Of a stretch of 33,954 nt of DNA, positions 1 to 9,386 are shown one piece after another. The first letter of the stretch is position 1, and the number at the start of each line of letters is the position of its first letter. Position numbers and translations under genes: made by a program. Source of the stretch: Defluviitaleaceae bacterium (GTDB lineage Bacteria > Bacillota_I > Bacilli_A > MOL361 > Turicibacteraceae); assembly GCA_009778135.1 (NCBI GenBank), contig WRKJ01000087.1, positions 1 to 33,954 on the forward strand, read 5' to 3'. The notes below the pieces were generated by a model that made no database searches, was not told the DNA's origin, and worked only from the letters and a program-made list of their open reading frames with translations.

Positions 1-44
1 TCAATATTTTTTTCATACTTTTGTACGAACCTCCTTTTATTCAT
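1..44 (-). CDS. Start of an unidentified gene leaving the left edge (partial)
   Basis: Only the first few codons of a minus-strand gene are inside the window. Two starts are possible in different frames. An ATG at 16 (Met-Lys-Lys-Ile-Leu...) lies 13 bases after a perfect AGGAGG. An ATG at 44 (Met-Asn-Lys-Arg-Arg...) has only a weak AGGA. Both frames are still open at base 1. The strong ribosome site argues for a real gene, but its product cannot be identified from so few residues. Confidence 0.4.
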   Translation of the reverse strand, partial: MNKRRFVQKYEKNI

Positions 45-225
45 GCTTTTCACGTCCTAAGAAACTAAGTATGACCCTCCTCTCTCCTTGCTTTCATGCT
101 TAAATGCACGATCAACCCTCCTTTTTATGTGCTGTTTTAAAGCTAACTTATGATTGTCACCACCTGCCAACAGGAGCTTCACATGAAACAATCTGCTCCA
201 TTTATTTACCCATGAGACTCATGAA

Positions 226-271
226 AGCTACATGAAAATAACCCATTTCTCCCAGTTATTTTCATGTAGCT
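226..271. repeat. Perfect 17-bp inverted repeat (hairpin)
   Basis: Bases 226-242 and 255-271 are exact reverse complements (AGCTACATGAAAATAAC) around a 12-base loop. The U-run after it is weak on both strands, so it may be a terminator or a structural element in the leader of the minus-strand gene at the left edge. Confidence 0.6.
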
Positions 272-362
272 CATCCTTTTTGACCCACTGGACATACAAT
301 TTGGGTCATAAGATTGAGATGCTCATCCATCTCATCTCCTCAGACTTCAAGGTAACGTAACC

Positions 363-391
363 ATTATACACCCAATTCATGTTTAAATCCA
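363..391 (-). promoter_or_regulatory. Candidate minus-strand promoter for the left-edge gene
   Basis: On the minus strand TGGATT (386-391) and TATAAT (363-368) are separated by 17 bp. Transcription would begin near 356, giving a leader of about 310-340 bases before the gene start at 44 or 16. The -10 is perfect, the -35 is poor (3 of 6). Confidence 0.4.
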
Positions 392-572
392 GACCAAAAG
401 CAAAATAAAACGCTACTATTAAATTTTTCTTGCTGCTTCATCAAATTTGAAATCCTTTTAACTGGACATCCATCAGCACCTCTAACACCTATTTCTCAAT
501 GGTATTTGCTACACGACCTTCATCATTGGTCCTTAAAACATGCATGTAACAGTTTTTATTAGGCTTTTGCCG

Positions 573-601
573 TTTTTGCAGCGCAACAAATCTGCTATAA
601 T
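573..601 (+). promoter_or_regulatory. glmS promoter
   Basis: An extended -10 (TG-C-TATAAT, 593-601) lies 17 bp after a weak -35 (TTTTTG, 573-578). The predicted start, near 608, is about 60 bases upstream of the ribozyme cleavage site, so the ribozyme would be transcribed intact. Confidence 0.65.
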
Positions 602-662
602 AAATGAGGCTTGTTGTTTGATCAGAAGAAAAGGAGGGTTTGTCAATAAAGTTAAGTGAGTC

Positions 663-797
663 ATTAAGCGCCAGGGCTGTCCGTATCGACAGTTGACGAG
701 GAGAAGGTTCATCGATGTTTCGGCGGATGCCTTCCGGTGATACACACCGAGATTTTCATACAAAACCAGTCAGTGATGAGTGGGACAAAAGTGAAAA
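663..797 (+). ncRNA. glmS self-cleaving ribozyme/riboswitch
   Basis: The conserved core elements of the glmS ribozyme appear in order. AGCGCC is at the cleavage site, predicted between A667 and G668. A CTGTC...GACAG helix is followed by TTGACGAGGA, then ATCGATGTTTCGGCGGATGCC, then a CGGT...ACCG helix and the terminal GGGACAAA segment near 782. In this known class, glucosamine-6-phosphate acts as cofactor for cleavage, and the cleaved mRNA is degraded, so enzyme synthesis falls when product is abundant. It ends about 60 bases before the glmS start codon, the usual arrangement. The identification rests on sequence match; activity is not shown. Confidence 0.93.
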
Positions 798-855
798 ATG
801 TAACTAACAGATGTATGAAACAACAAGGCCATCATGGATAGGAGTTGTTTAACAG

Positions 856-2634
856 ATGTGTGGAATTGTCGGTTTTATTGGGCATGTTGATGCCAAAGAA
901 ATTTTGTTGACGGGATTGGAAAGATTAGAATATCGGGGTTATGATTCAGCTGGCATTGCCCTCTTTGATCAGGATGCTGTGCATGTGTTCAAAGATAAAG
1001 GTCGCATTGCCAACTTGCGATCAGTCGTTGATCCACAAGTCAAAGGGACTGTGGGGATGGGTCATACGAGATGGGCCACTCATGGAAAGCCCACGCAACG
1101 CAATGCGCATCCCCATCAGTCGTCAACAGGTCGTTTCACCCTTGTTCATAACGGTGTGATTGAGAATGAAATTGAATTAAGAGAAACGTATTTATCAGAT
1201 TATGCTTTTCAATCTGATACGGATACTGAAGTCATCGTCGCCTTGATCGAAAAATTAGCCCTCACGCATGATTTAGCCACTGCCATTCAATGCTTGATTG
1301 AAAAGTTGCATGGGTCTTATGCGTTAGGGATCATTGATCACGAACAACCTGATGTGCTGTATGCGGTTAAAAATAAATCACCTTTGTTGCTTGGCAAAGG
1401 AGAAACGTTTCAGATGATGGGCTCTGATGCCATGGCGATGCTTCATTGTACCGATCAGTTGATTGAAATTCATGACAAAGAATATGTGCGCATTGAAAAA
1501 GAGAGATTGACGATTTATGATGCCACTGGACAGGTGGTGAATCGAACACCTTTTGTTGCCCAGATCGATGCCACTGAGATTGAAAAAGGGACCTATGCGC
1601 ATTATATGTTAAAAGAAATTGATGAACAACCGGTGGTGATGCGTCGATTAATCGACACTTATTTTAAAGCCGGACAAATTGACATAGATGACGCCATTTT
1701 AGCAACGGTTGAACAAGCCAAAAGAATGTATATCATCGCTGCTGGCACGAGCATGCATGCTGGATGGATCGGTAAGCAATTGTTAGAAGGGACTGGCACG
1801 CCAACGGAAGTTCATATTGCGTCTGAATTTGTGTATAACACACCGATCATTACCGAAGGTGCCTTGTTTATTTTTCTTTCACAGTCGGGTGAAACAGCTG
1901 ATAGCCGCGCCGTCCTTGTGAAGATGAAAGCACTGGGTTATCCATGTTTAACCTTAACAAATGTTGCAGGTTCCACTTTATCTCGTGAAGCAGATCATAC
2001 TTTGTTGCTTCATGCAGGTCCTGAAATTGCGGTTGCATCAACGAAAGCCTATACGGCGACTGTTGCCGTTTTGGCCATTTTAGCAACAAGGCTTGCCGGC
2101 GAATCCGACTTTAATTTAGCTCATGAATTAGCTGTTGTTGCCACCGTTATGGAAAGTCTGATTGCAGATAAAGAGATGTATAGCCAGCTTGCCCGTACTT
2201 ATTTAACAGCACACCATGCTTTTTATATCGGTCGACATGTGGATTATTATACAGCATTGGAAGCTGCTTTAAAGCTGAAAGAGATTTCTTATATTCAAGC
2301 TGAAGGGTTTGCCGCTGGTGAATTGAAGCATGGTACCATCGCGTTGATTGAAGATCAGACGCCAGTGATTGGCATTATTTCTCAAGCAGCCGTCCATTTG
2401 AATACCCGGTCGAATCTCAAAGAAGTTGAAGCGCGGGGTGCGAAGACATTGACCATTTCTTTTAAAAGCTTAAGCTTGGCAAGTGATCAAGTGATCATTG
2501 ATGACGTGCATCCCTTGCTTGCACCCCTTATCACCTGTATACCCACGCAATTACTCGCTTATTACGGGGCGTTGCATCGACAGTTAGATATTGATAAACC
2601 GAGAAACTTGGCTAAAAGCGTGACCGTTGAATAA
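856..2634 (+). CDS. glmS: Glutamine--fructose-6-phosphate aminotransferase (isomerizing)
   Basis: GlmS converts fructose-6-phosphate and glutamine to glucosamine-6-phosphate and glutamate, the first committed step toward UDP-GlcNAc for peptidoglycan. The protein is 592 residues, close to the usual 600. It begins Met-Cys-Gly-Ile-Val-Gly, so Cys2 becomes the N-terminal nucleophile of the class II glutamine amidotransferase domain (about 1-220). Two SIS sugar-phosphate isomerase domains follow, with LSQSGETADSRA near residue 340 and the typical C-terminus LAKSVTVE. A TAGGAG ribosome site sits 11 bases before the ATG. Control by the upstream ribozyme is expected. A small hairpin follows the gene, and pyrG begins after its own promoter. 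Confidence 0.97.
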   Translation: MCGIVGFIGHVDAKEILLTGLERLEYRGYDSAGIALFDQDAVHVFKDKGRIANLRSVVDPQVKGTVGMGHTRWATHGKPTQRNAHPHQSSTGRFTLVHNGVIENEIELRETYLSDYAFQSDTDTEVIVALIEKLALTHDLATAIQCLIEKLHGSYALGIIDHEQPDVLYAVKNKSPLLLGKGETFQMMGSDAMAMLHCTDQLIEIHDKEYVRIEKERLTIYDATGQVVNRTPFVAQIDATEIEKGTYAHYMLKEIDEQPVVMRRLIDTYFKAGQIDIDDAILATVEQAKRMYIIAAGTSMHAGWIGKQLLEGTGTPTEVHIASEFVYNTPIITEGALFIFLSQSGETADSRAVLVKMKALGYPCLTLTNVAGSTLSREADHTLLLHAGPEIAVASTKAYTATVAVLAILATRLAGESDFNLAHELAVVATVMESLIADKEMYSQLARTYLTAHHAFYIGRHVDYYTALEAALKLKEISYIQAEGFAAGELKHGTIALIEDQTPVIGIISQAAVHLNTRSNLKEVEARGAKTLTISFKSLSLASDQVIIDDVHPLLAPLITCIPTQLLAYYGALHRQLDIDKPRNLAKSVTVE

Positions 2635-2638
2635 ATGG

Positions 2639-2677
2639 CTTCACCTATATTTTGTGAAGTAAAACGGTTTTTACTTG
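2639..2677 (+). terminator. Possible weak terminator after glmS
   Basis: Two small stems follow the stop codon: CTTCAC/GTGAAG (2639-2659) and AGTAAAA/TTTTACT with a short loop. They overlap the -35 region of the pyrG promoter. The stems are AT-rich and the U-run is short, so termination may be partial. Confidence 0.3.
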
Positions 2678-2703
2678 AAGTGTTGATGTCATTCTGATAT
2701 GAT
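2675..2703 (+). promoter_or_regulatory. pyrG promoter
   Basis: TTGAAG (2675-2680) and TATGAT (2698-2703) are spaced exactly 17 bp, with TG-A before the -10. The predicted start is at about 2710-2711 (GAGCAC...), only about 10 bases before the attenuator hairpin. Confidence 0.7.
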
Positions 2704-2718
2704 AGACGAAGAGCACTT

Positions 2719-2749
2719 AAAAATCTCTCTTTACATAGAGAGGTTTTTT
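2719..2749 (+). terminator. Promoter-proximal attenuator in the pyrG leader
   Basis: CTCTCT (2725-2730) pairs with AGAGAG (2737-2742) across a 6-base loop. Flanking A/U pairs extend the stem, which is followed by six T. It lies after the pyrG promoter and before the gene, so it must regulate rather than end a gene. In B. subtilis and relatives, pyrG has a terminator at this position that is disrupted under low CTP by reiterated G residues added at the RNA 5' end. Here the pyrimidine-rich left arm is kept, but the start region does not read GGGC, so the exact mechanism may differ. Confidence 0.72.
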
Positions 2750-2760
2750 CCTTTTTATAA

Positions 2761-4389
<1,629 letters not shown>

Positions 4390-4451
4390 GCGACATTTTC
4401 AGATGGATTGAATCGTTAAATGCTTTTGATCATGGAAATCTCATGCAAACC

Positions 4452-4500
4452 AACGCCCCAAATGCAACTGTGAAAGCAGTTTCATTTGGGGCGTTTCAGT
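4452..4500 (+). terminator. pyrG terminator
   Basis: AACGCCCCAAATG (4452-4464) pairs perfectly with 4483-4495. A nested AACTG/CAGTT stem fills the loop. The stem is very strong; the U-run after it is short and interrupted. It may also stop transcription from the opposite strand. Confidence 0.7.
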
Positions 4501-4595
4501 TACTGACGGCTATGACAAGTTAAAAAGCGATCTATGATTCCTGTAGCTTCAACTGATCGGATGTGTCCAACGTGTTGATCCAAAACCAGAACCGT

Positions 4596-6272
4596 CTAGC
4601 CTTGCACCACAAAGCATTCCTTCCCCAAAAAGACAATCCCATACTTGATGACACGATAACCCTCTTCTTCAAATGCCTTGGCATAACCTTCTTCTTCAAT
4701 TTGTTCCAGCGCCTCTTTTTTCTTTTCCTCTACTTCTTTTAACGCTTTTGCAACTTTCATCTCTATCACGATGCCCGGATCTCTTGAACGCATGGGCGTC
4801 AACATCAAGTCTAGCCTGCCATGACCCGCTTCGCGATTGGATTTAAGATAATAACCTGGGATCGGCCCTAATATACCAATCATGATGCCATGGTAAAAAT
4901 GTTCCGCATGATCCATATAACTAATCGTCTTAAATAATGCATTAGAAATTTCTTCTTCAACCGTTTCTGCATCTTCTTTCGTGATCGCTTCATACAACTT
5001 ACTATAATTAAGCTGTTGTACATGGTCATGAATCCATGCTGAAATGAACCGATCATAAATATAACCAATTTCATCATTGGGAATCTTCAATTCAAAATGC
5101 AGTTTACGCTTGATTGTTTTTTCACTCACTTTTTTTAAGTAGCCTGTGAAATATAAGAAACTCCATAAGTGATTCATGTTTTGCTTAATTTCTGCATACA
5201 CAATGTCTTGGTAAATCGGCTTTGTTAATGTTTCATTTCGCATTAAAGATTCAATCTCTTTTTTCGTCACGTCATCTGCTTCATAAATAAGCTCTTTAAT
5301 GATCTCATTAGATGACGTGTTCCCCCAGTAAGATTCTGGCGAATGGTTGTCGCTGCTATTAATATCACGCAAATATTTAATCATGCTCCAAGGGTTGTAA
5401 ACAATTGTTTCTCCAAACAAATAACCATTGTACCAATTTTGCGCTTCCTCCAACTTGTGTAACTTTCCATAATAGTTTAATGCTTCTTCCACCTCAGATT
5501 GTGTAAAACCAAAATATTCCGCATAATCTTTAGATACAATCGACACAATGTCCAAATTATTTAATCCTGTAAAAATACTTTCCTTACTCACCCGTAAACA
5601 ACCTGTTAAAATTGCTTTGTGCAAAGAATCATTGGTTTTTAAGGCATTGCCATAAAACAGCCGAATAAAATTAATCATTTCATCATAATACCCTTTAAAG
5701 TAGGCTTTTTCTAATGGTACATCATATTCATCAATCAAAATAACGACTTTCTCATGCCAATGCTTATGCAGACACTCGCTTAAAAATTGTAAACTTTTTT
5801 CATATTCTTTGCGTGTTGCTTTTTCACCTCTTAACCTTCTGAATGTTTCTTTCTCATCATTAGACAAAGCATCTGCATCAAGTAAATAATCATGACGGCG
5901 GTATTCTCGATACATCAAGAACTTCACACCATCAAATGCTGATTCAAATGTTCGACCTTCTACACTTTTCATGGTCAACTTGATCACAGGATACTTGTTT
6001 TGTTCAGCCAAGTATTTCTCGCCTGTATTGGCAATCTTCAACCCATCGAATATTGACGCATCTTCTTTTTTCAAGTTTTCAAAATAATACTGCAACATAC
6101 TGATCGCTAAACTTTTTCCAAAACGGCGGGGACGCGTACATAAAGTCACCGTACTTTGTGAATCAATCACGTCTTTGATCAACAATGTTTTATCCACATA
6201 ATAACTGTTACGTGTTACCATATCATAAAAATTTTCAACACCGATCGGAAATCCTTTTTTCTCTTCTGCCAT
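4596..6272 (-). CDS. AAA-ATPase-like protein with PD-(D/E)XK nuclease-like C-terminus
   Basis: About 558 residues. The N-terminus (FPIGVENFYDMV...YYVDKT) and the Walker A variant RRFGKS (about 49-54) match the AAA-ATPase-like family formerly called DUF1703. LIDEYDVPLEKA near the middle is the Walker B region. The last 100 residues contain GRLDL followed by VIEMK, the spacing of a PD-(D/E)XK nuclease core. Start choice: ATG at 6272 (MAEEKKGF) has AGAGGG 8 bases upstream; GTG 6281 and ATG 6278 also lie in frame. Such proteins often occur in many copies in gut Bacillota and Bacteroidota and their role is not settled; mobile-element or defence links are only suspected. It has its own promoter and stands alone between pyrG and the GNAT genes. 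Confidence 0.85.
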   Translation of the reverse strand: MAEEKKGFPIGVENFYDMVTRNSYYVDKTLLIKDVIDSQSTVTLCTRPRRFGKSLAISMLQYYFENLKKEDASIFDGLKIANTGEKYLAEQNKYPVIKLTMKSVEGRTFESAFDGVKFLMYREYRRHDYLLDADALSNDEKETFRRLRGEKATRKEYEKSLQFLSECLHKHWHEKVVILIDEYDVPLEKAYFKGYYDEMINFIRLFYGNALKTNDSLHKAILTGCLRVSKESIFTGLNNLDIVSIVSKDYAEYFGFTQSEVEEALNYYGKLHKLEEAQNWYNGYLFGETIVYNPWSMIKYLRDINSSDNHSPESYWGNTSSNEIIKELIYEADDVTKKEIESLMRNETLTKPIYQDIVYAEIKQNMNHLWSFLYFTGYLKKVSEKTIKRKLHFELKIPNDEIGYIYDRFISAWIHDHVQQLNYSKLYEAITKEDAETVEEEISNALFKTISYMDHAEHFYHGIMIGILGPIPGYYLKSNREAGHGRLDLMLTPMRSRDPGIVIEMKVAKALKEVEEKKKEALEQIEEEGYAKAFEEEGYRVIKYGIVFLGKECFVVQG

Positions 6273-6301
6273 GACCATCACCCTCTTTCTTATTTATATC
6301 T

Positions 6302-6330
6302 ATTATACAGGAAAAGTTCACAGATGTATA
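6302..6330 (-). promoter_or_regulatory. Promoter of the AAA-ATPase-like gene
   Basis: On the minus strand TATACA (6325-6330, 4 of 6) and TATAAT (6302-6307) are 17 bp apart, giving a start near 6295 and a short leader of about 23 bases. An AAAGTTC/GAACTTT hairpin (6313-6337) overlaps it and could terminate the upstream GNAT transcript. Confidence 0.55.
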
Positions 6331-6372
6331 GAACTTTCGCCAATTAATTTTCTTTAAAAATTTTTCAACGAT

Positions 6373-7245
6373 TTATTCTGCGATAAACTTAATTTCAATC
6401 GAATCGCAAACTGGCGCATATCCGATTTTCTGATAAATGGAATTAGACGTGGGATTAGCTAAATCTGTATATAAGGCACATTTTAAAAAGCCCTGATTAA
6501 GCATCAACGCACTCAATGTAGCGACACAGGCAGAAGCATATCCTTTTCCTCTTAAATAGGGCGGCGTATACACATACCCAATTCCACAGGTCGATTCGAC
6601 TTTTCTGGCGATTTTTGCCATAGAAACTGGCATACCGTCCACTTCTAACACATAAAAATCACTTGTAGAAATTTGGTATAAATAGTTCTTAGGATTCTGC
6701 TCAACATTTTTTAAATGCCCATAACAATCAGCTGTCATTCCTTCAATCCAATAAGGCAAAAAAGCCATATCAGATTCACTCGCTTTTCTTAACGCTCCGA
6801 TTTTCGAAATACCAGGATTAACTTCATCCAACTCGTAAATTCGTAAATTTACAGTCACTTCAGATTTCATGTCCATCTTTGCGGTGTACATACGAGCGAA
6901 ATATTCTGCTAAAGTCGGCTCACATATGACGCCTGATATCGTCCTTCCAGCGTCCACCAAGCTATCTATCAAGCAAGTCAAAGCGTCTGTACTTATTTGG
7001 TTGTCGGTGGCGTACAGTATAATCCCAAAAGGCGGTGTCATTAATGCGGTTAAAACAATCGCATCGTCAATTGTCACGGTTGCCATGAGCCAATTAACAG
7101 GATCACGCCAACCATGCTTATCCTTTCCCTCGTTACCCATCATTAAATTCCCAAGCATGATCATATTTTGCACTTCATGAAGCAGCAAAATCGGCTTTAC
7201 ATCTCGGTAAAAATTTCTAACATTTTCGTAAACATTAAATTTCAT
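6373..7245 (-). CDS. GNAT acetyltransferase, FR47-like
   Basis: 290 residues starting at ATG 7245 (MKFNVYENV), behind AGGA at a 7-base distance; a GTG one codon earlier is possible. The C-terminal third has the GNAT acetyl-CoA loop in YLRGKGYASACVATLSA and the ending NPTSNSIYQKIGYAPVCD, typical of the FR47-like branch. The first 150 residues form a weakly conserved half, common in two-domain GNATs of this size. The substrate is unknown. It is the last gene of the minus-strand GNAT run and starts 29 bases after the triple-GNAT gene, so it is probably co-transcribed. Confidence 0.85.
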   Translation of the reverse strand: MKFNVYENVRNFYRDVKPILLLHEVQNMIMLGNLMMGNEGKDKHGWRDPVNWLMATVTIDDAIVLTALMTPPFGIILYATDNQISTDALTCLIDSLVDAGRTISGVICEPTLAEYFARMYTAKMDMKSEVTVNLRIYELDEVNPGISKIGALRKASESDMAFLPYWIEGMTADCYGHLKNVEQNPKNYLYQISTSDFYVLEVDGMPVSMAKIARKVESTCGIGYVYTPPYLRGKGYASACVATLSALMLNQGFLKCALYTDLANPTSNSIYQKIGYAPVCDSIEIKFIAE

Positions 7246-7274
7246 CACTATTTCCTACTTTGCTTTATTTTTAT

Positions 7275-8651
7275 TTATATTTCAAAAGCCAGCGTCAACT
7301 GTGGATAGCTTTTCCCGTTTAAAGTGAAATCTTTATGACCAATCAAACGGCCTCCTAAATGTTGATAAAAGGCCATAGCAGAGGTATTTTGTTCAAGCAC
7401 GTTGATAAGCATGCTTTTTTTTCCTTGTTTTTTAAATTCGGCAATGGTTGCTTCAAGGAGTGCGCGACCTATCCCTTTTCTTGCAGAAGACGAAGCGACA
7501 TAAATGGCATAAAGTTCGCAATCACAAGATACACTAAATTCCTCCCACCTGAGCTTGCCAAAGGACGCAAAGCCTAAATTATGACCTCCTTCATCTGCAA
7601 ACACAAAATTTTGATTGGGATTTTCAAGGATAGACGACTTAAAACTTTCTATCCGACTGGCAGCATTCATGCCATCTAGGAATTCATCAGGGAAAATCCC
7701 ACGATAAGCCGTTTGCCATCCTTTGACATTAATTTCTGATATCGCTGTGGCATCGTCTGGTATTGCATAACGAATACATGACAAACATCCGTTTTTAAAT
7801 GCATGAACATTTCTCAAATATTGATGCTTGAACGCTTGCGATTCATAAAACTTGATGGCTGCATCGTTTTCTTGGTCGACATCAAGGTAAAGACGGTTTT
7901 CTTCTCCTTTTACTAACCGAGACGCAGCCAAGTTTTTACAATGATTCACTAACATTTTAGCATATCCTTGACGCTGATATTTCCTATCTATACAAAGATA
8001 TTCAATTTCACCGCTTCCATCTGAAAAATCCCAAACGATGGCGCCGATGACGCGATTATCCTTCAATAAGACTGATACCGATGTCCCGTCTGATAAACTT
8101 TCATGCAAATCTTCAACATCATGACCTTTCCATGGTTTGAGATATAATGAAAAGATTTCATTGACTGTTTCAATCATCGCCACATCAGTAATGGTGATAT
8201 CTTTTATCTCGACATTTAGAGGCATAGGTTGATGTTCTGTTAATTCACAATACATTGCAACGCCAGAATACGTTATCGGTGCATTCATTTTGTTAAGCGC
8301 TTCGCTTAGACACAGATTTGTGCTACGCACATCGATTTGAATCTTTTGGCCACTCGCTACTTTTTCATTAATCAGTTCTTGCAAAAAGTTTTGAATGTTT
8401 ACTGGATTTTGATATTCCCTAGTAAATACTGGTCCGACGACATAATTCCCCCATGACGCGTTAAAGATTCCAGCGACGCCGACTGACAAACCATCCGACT
8501 CCGCGACCAGAATGGCTTCTGCCATTGGTTGTTTGATTTCTATAAAATTTGCCACCAAATCCCCACATGGATATCCGAGCTCTTCTTTAAATTCTGTGAC
8601 TAGACTCGTGATAAAATCGTGATCTTTTTTTGTTGCTTGTCGATAGTTCAT
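7275..8651 (-). CDS. Triple-domain GNAT acetyltransferase
   Basis: 458 residues, far longer than a single GNAT (about 150). Three GNAT-like units can be read. Residues 1-140 have the general fold pattern but no intact R/Q-x-x-G-x-G/A loop (REYQNPVNI instead). About 145-285 has RKYQRQGYAKML and AIKFYESQAF. About 290-458 has SSARKGIGRALL and SAMAFYQHLGG. The second and third units therefore look catalytic, while the first may be degenerate or structural. AAAGGAG lies 8 bases before the ATG. Substrates are unknown. It follows a broken GNAT gene by 35 bases and precedes another GNAT by 29. Confidence 0.85.
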   Translation of the reverse strand: MNYRQATKKDHDFITSLVTEFKEELGYPCGDLVANFIEIKQPMAEAILVAESDGLSVGVAGIFNASWGNYVVGPVFTREYQNPVNIQNFLQELINEKVASGQKIQIDVRSTNLCLSEALNKMNAPITYSGVAMYCELTEHQPMPLNVEIKDITITDVAMIETVNEIFSLYLKPWKGHDVEDLHESLSDGTSVSVLLKDNRVIGAIVWDFSDGSGEIEYLCIDRKYQRQGYAKMLVNHCKNLAASRLVKGEENRLYLDVDQENDAAIKFYESQAFKHQYLRNVHAFKNGCLSCIRYAIPDDATAISEINVKGWQTAYRGIFPDEFLDGMNAASRIESFKSSILENPNQNFVFADEGGHNLGFASFGKLRWEEFSVSCDCELYAIYVASSSARKGIGRALLEATIAEFKKQGKKSMLINVLEQNTSAMAFYQHLGGRLIGHKDFTLNGKSYPQLTLAFEI

Positions 8652-8686
8652 TTTCGATTCTCCTTTATTTTGTTATCATAAAAATT

Positions 8687-8897
8687 CTATAAAGACAGTT
8701 GTTCCCATTCTGAGCGTAAAATACCATATTGAATTGAATCAAAATACTGACCTTACAGCTCGATTTCTAGCCTCAAGCGTTAATCCGCATTTTTCTCCTA
8801 CTCGCATCATTGCTGAAGGAATTGTCACTCGACGATCATTTGTATATTCAAACATATCATTTAAGTCGTTTTTATGCCACGCATTTTCTGTATTCAT
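8687..8897 (-). pseudogene. Remnant of a RimJ-type GNAT acetyltransferase
   Basis: A 52-codon frame starts at ATG 8897, overlapping the previous stop (ATGA), and ends at TGA 8739. Its first part (AWHKNDLNDMFEYTNDRRV) resembles the N-terminus of RimJ-like acetyltransferases. It then jumps straight to a C-terminal GNAT piece (GEKCGLTLEARNRAVRSVF). After the stop, a one-base shift at a TTTT run continues as DSIQYGILRSEWEQL, the family's usual C-terminus. The gene thus seems to have lost about 90 internal codons and then shifted frame. The one-base shift alone could be a sequencing error; the internal loss could not. Confidence 0.7.
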
Positions 8898-9310
8898 TTC
8901 ATCCTGAAAAGTCCGCAAATTCCGGCATTTTCAAATGTTTTCAATCCTTGACTTTCATAATAGTTGATCACTGATTTATTTTCGTCACTACCATCGGTGA
9001 TTAATACCAATTGGCGAATATTTTCTGATTTCTTCATCACATATTGAATTAACGCTGTTCCGATTCCTTGTTTTTGATAAGCCGGTAACACAAGAAAGTC
9101 TTGCACATATTGAATCGAAATCCCATCACCGACGGTGCGAATTAAACCTACCAACTTAGATTCATCCCAAGCAGAAAAAACGATTTGGCAATCAGAGAGT
9201 AACACACTTAAATCTGTGATTCGATCTGTATACGACACCCATCCAACGGATGAATATAACGCTCTCAAGTCGGCATCATGAATCAACTTTGTTTCTTTAT
9301 ACAGAATCAT
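8894..9310 (-). CDS. GNAT acetyltransferase
   Basis: 138 residues if started at ATG 9310 (MILYKETKLI), which has GGAG about 10 bases upstream. A longer reading from 9358 exists, but it would place the ribosome site inside the gene. The acetyl-CoA loop is in LPAYQKQGIGTALIQYVM (about residues 75-95), followed by SVINYYESQGLKTF, the usual GNAT motif B. The stop codon overlaps the start of the broken GNAT gene that follows (ATGA), which suggests translational coupling. The substrate is unknown. Confidence 0.88.
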   Translation of the reverse strand: MILYKETKLIHDADLRALYSSVGWVSYTDRITDLSVLLSDCQIVFSAWDESKLVGLIRTVGDGISIQYVQDFLVLPAYQKQGIGTALIQYVMKKSENIRQLVLITDGSDENKSVINYYESQGLKTFENAGICGLFRMK

Positions 9311-9386
9311 AATTTTTTTCTCCTTCCATGATGTGAACTTTCCGATAAGATTTTCCATGCAAAAGAAGCCTAACCTTTTTCAACAA

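Larger units (their letters stand above)
45..530. other. Left intergenic region with hairpins and only very short reading frames
   Basis: No convincing gene of normal size is visible. On the minus strand the region holds a TATAAT promoter (363-391), a TGACCCA/TGGGTCA hairpin at 276-304, the 17-bp inverted repeat at 226-271 and several mini reading frames of 10-25 codons, some behind SD-like sequence (for example AAGGAGG upstream of a GTG near 100). It could be a long structured leader of the gene at the left edge, or decayed coding sequence. I cannot decide between these. Confidence 0.4.

Noticed and set aside
361-545. Minus-strand fragments that could be a decayed gene upstream of glmS
   Set aside because: Translation in one frame gives plausible short peptides but is broken by several stops and matches no family I recognise, so no pseudogene is claimed.
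533-763. 76-codon minus-strand frame upstream of glmS
   Set aside because: It lies across the glmS ribozyme on the opposite strand, has no ribosome site, and its product resembles nothing; the ribozyme explains the conservation.
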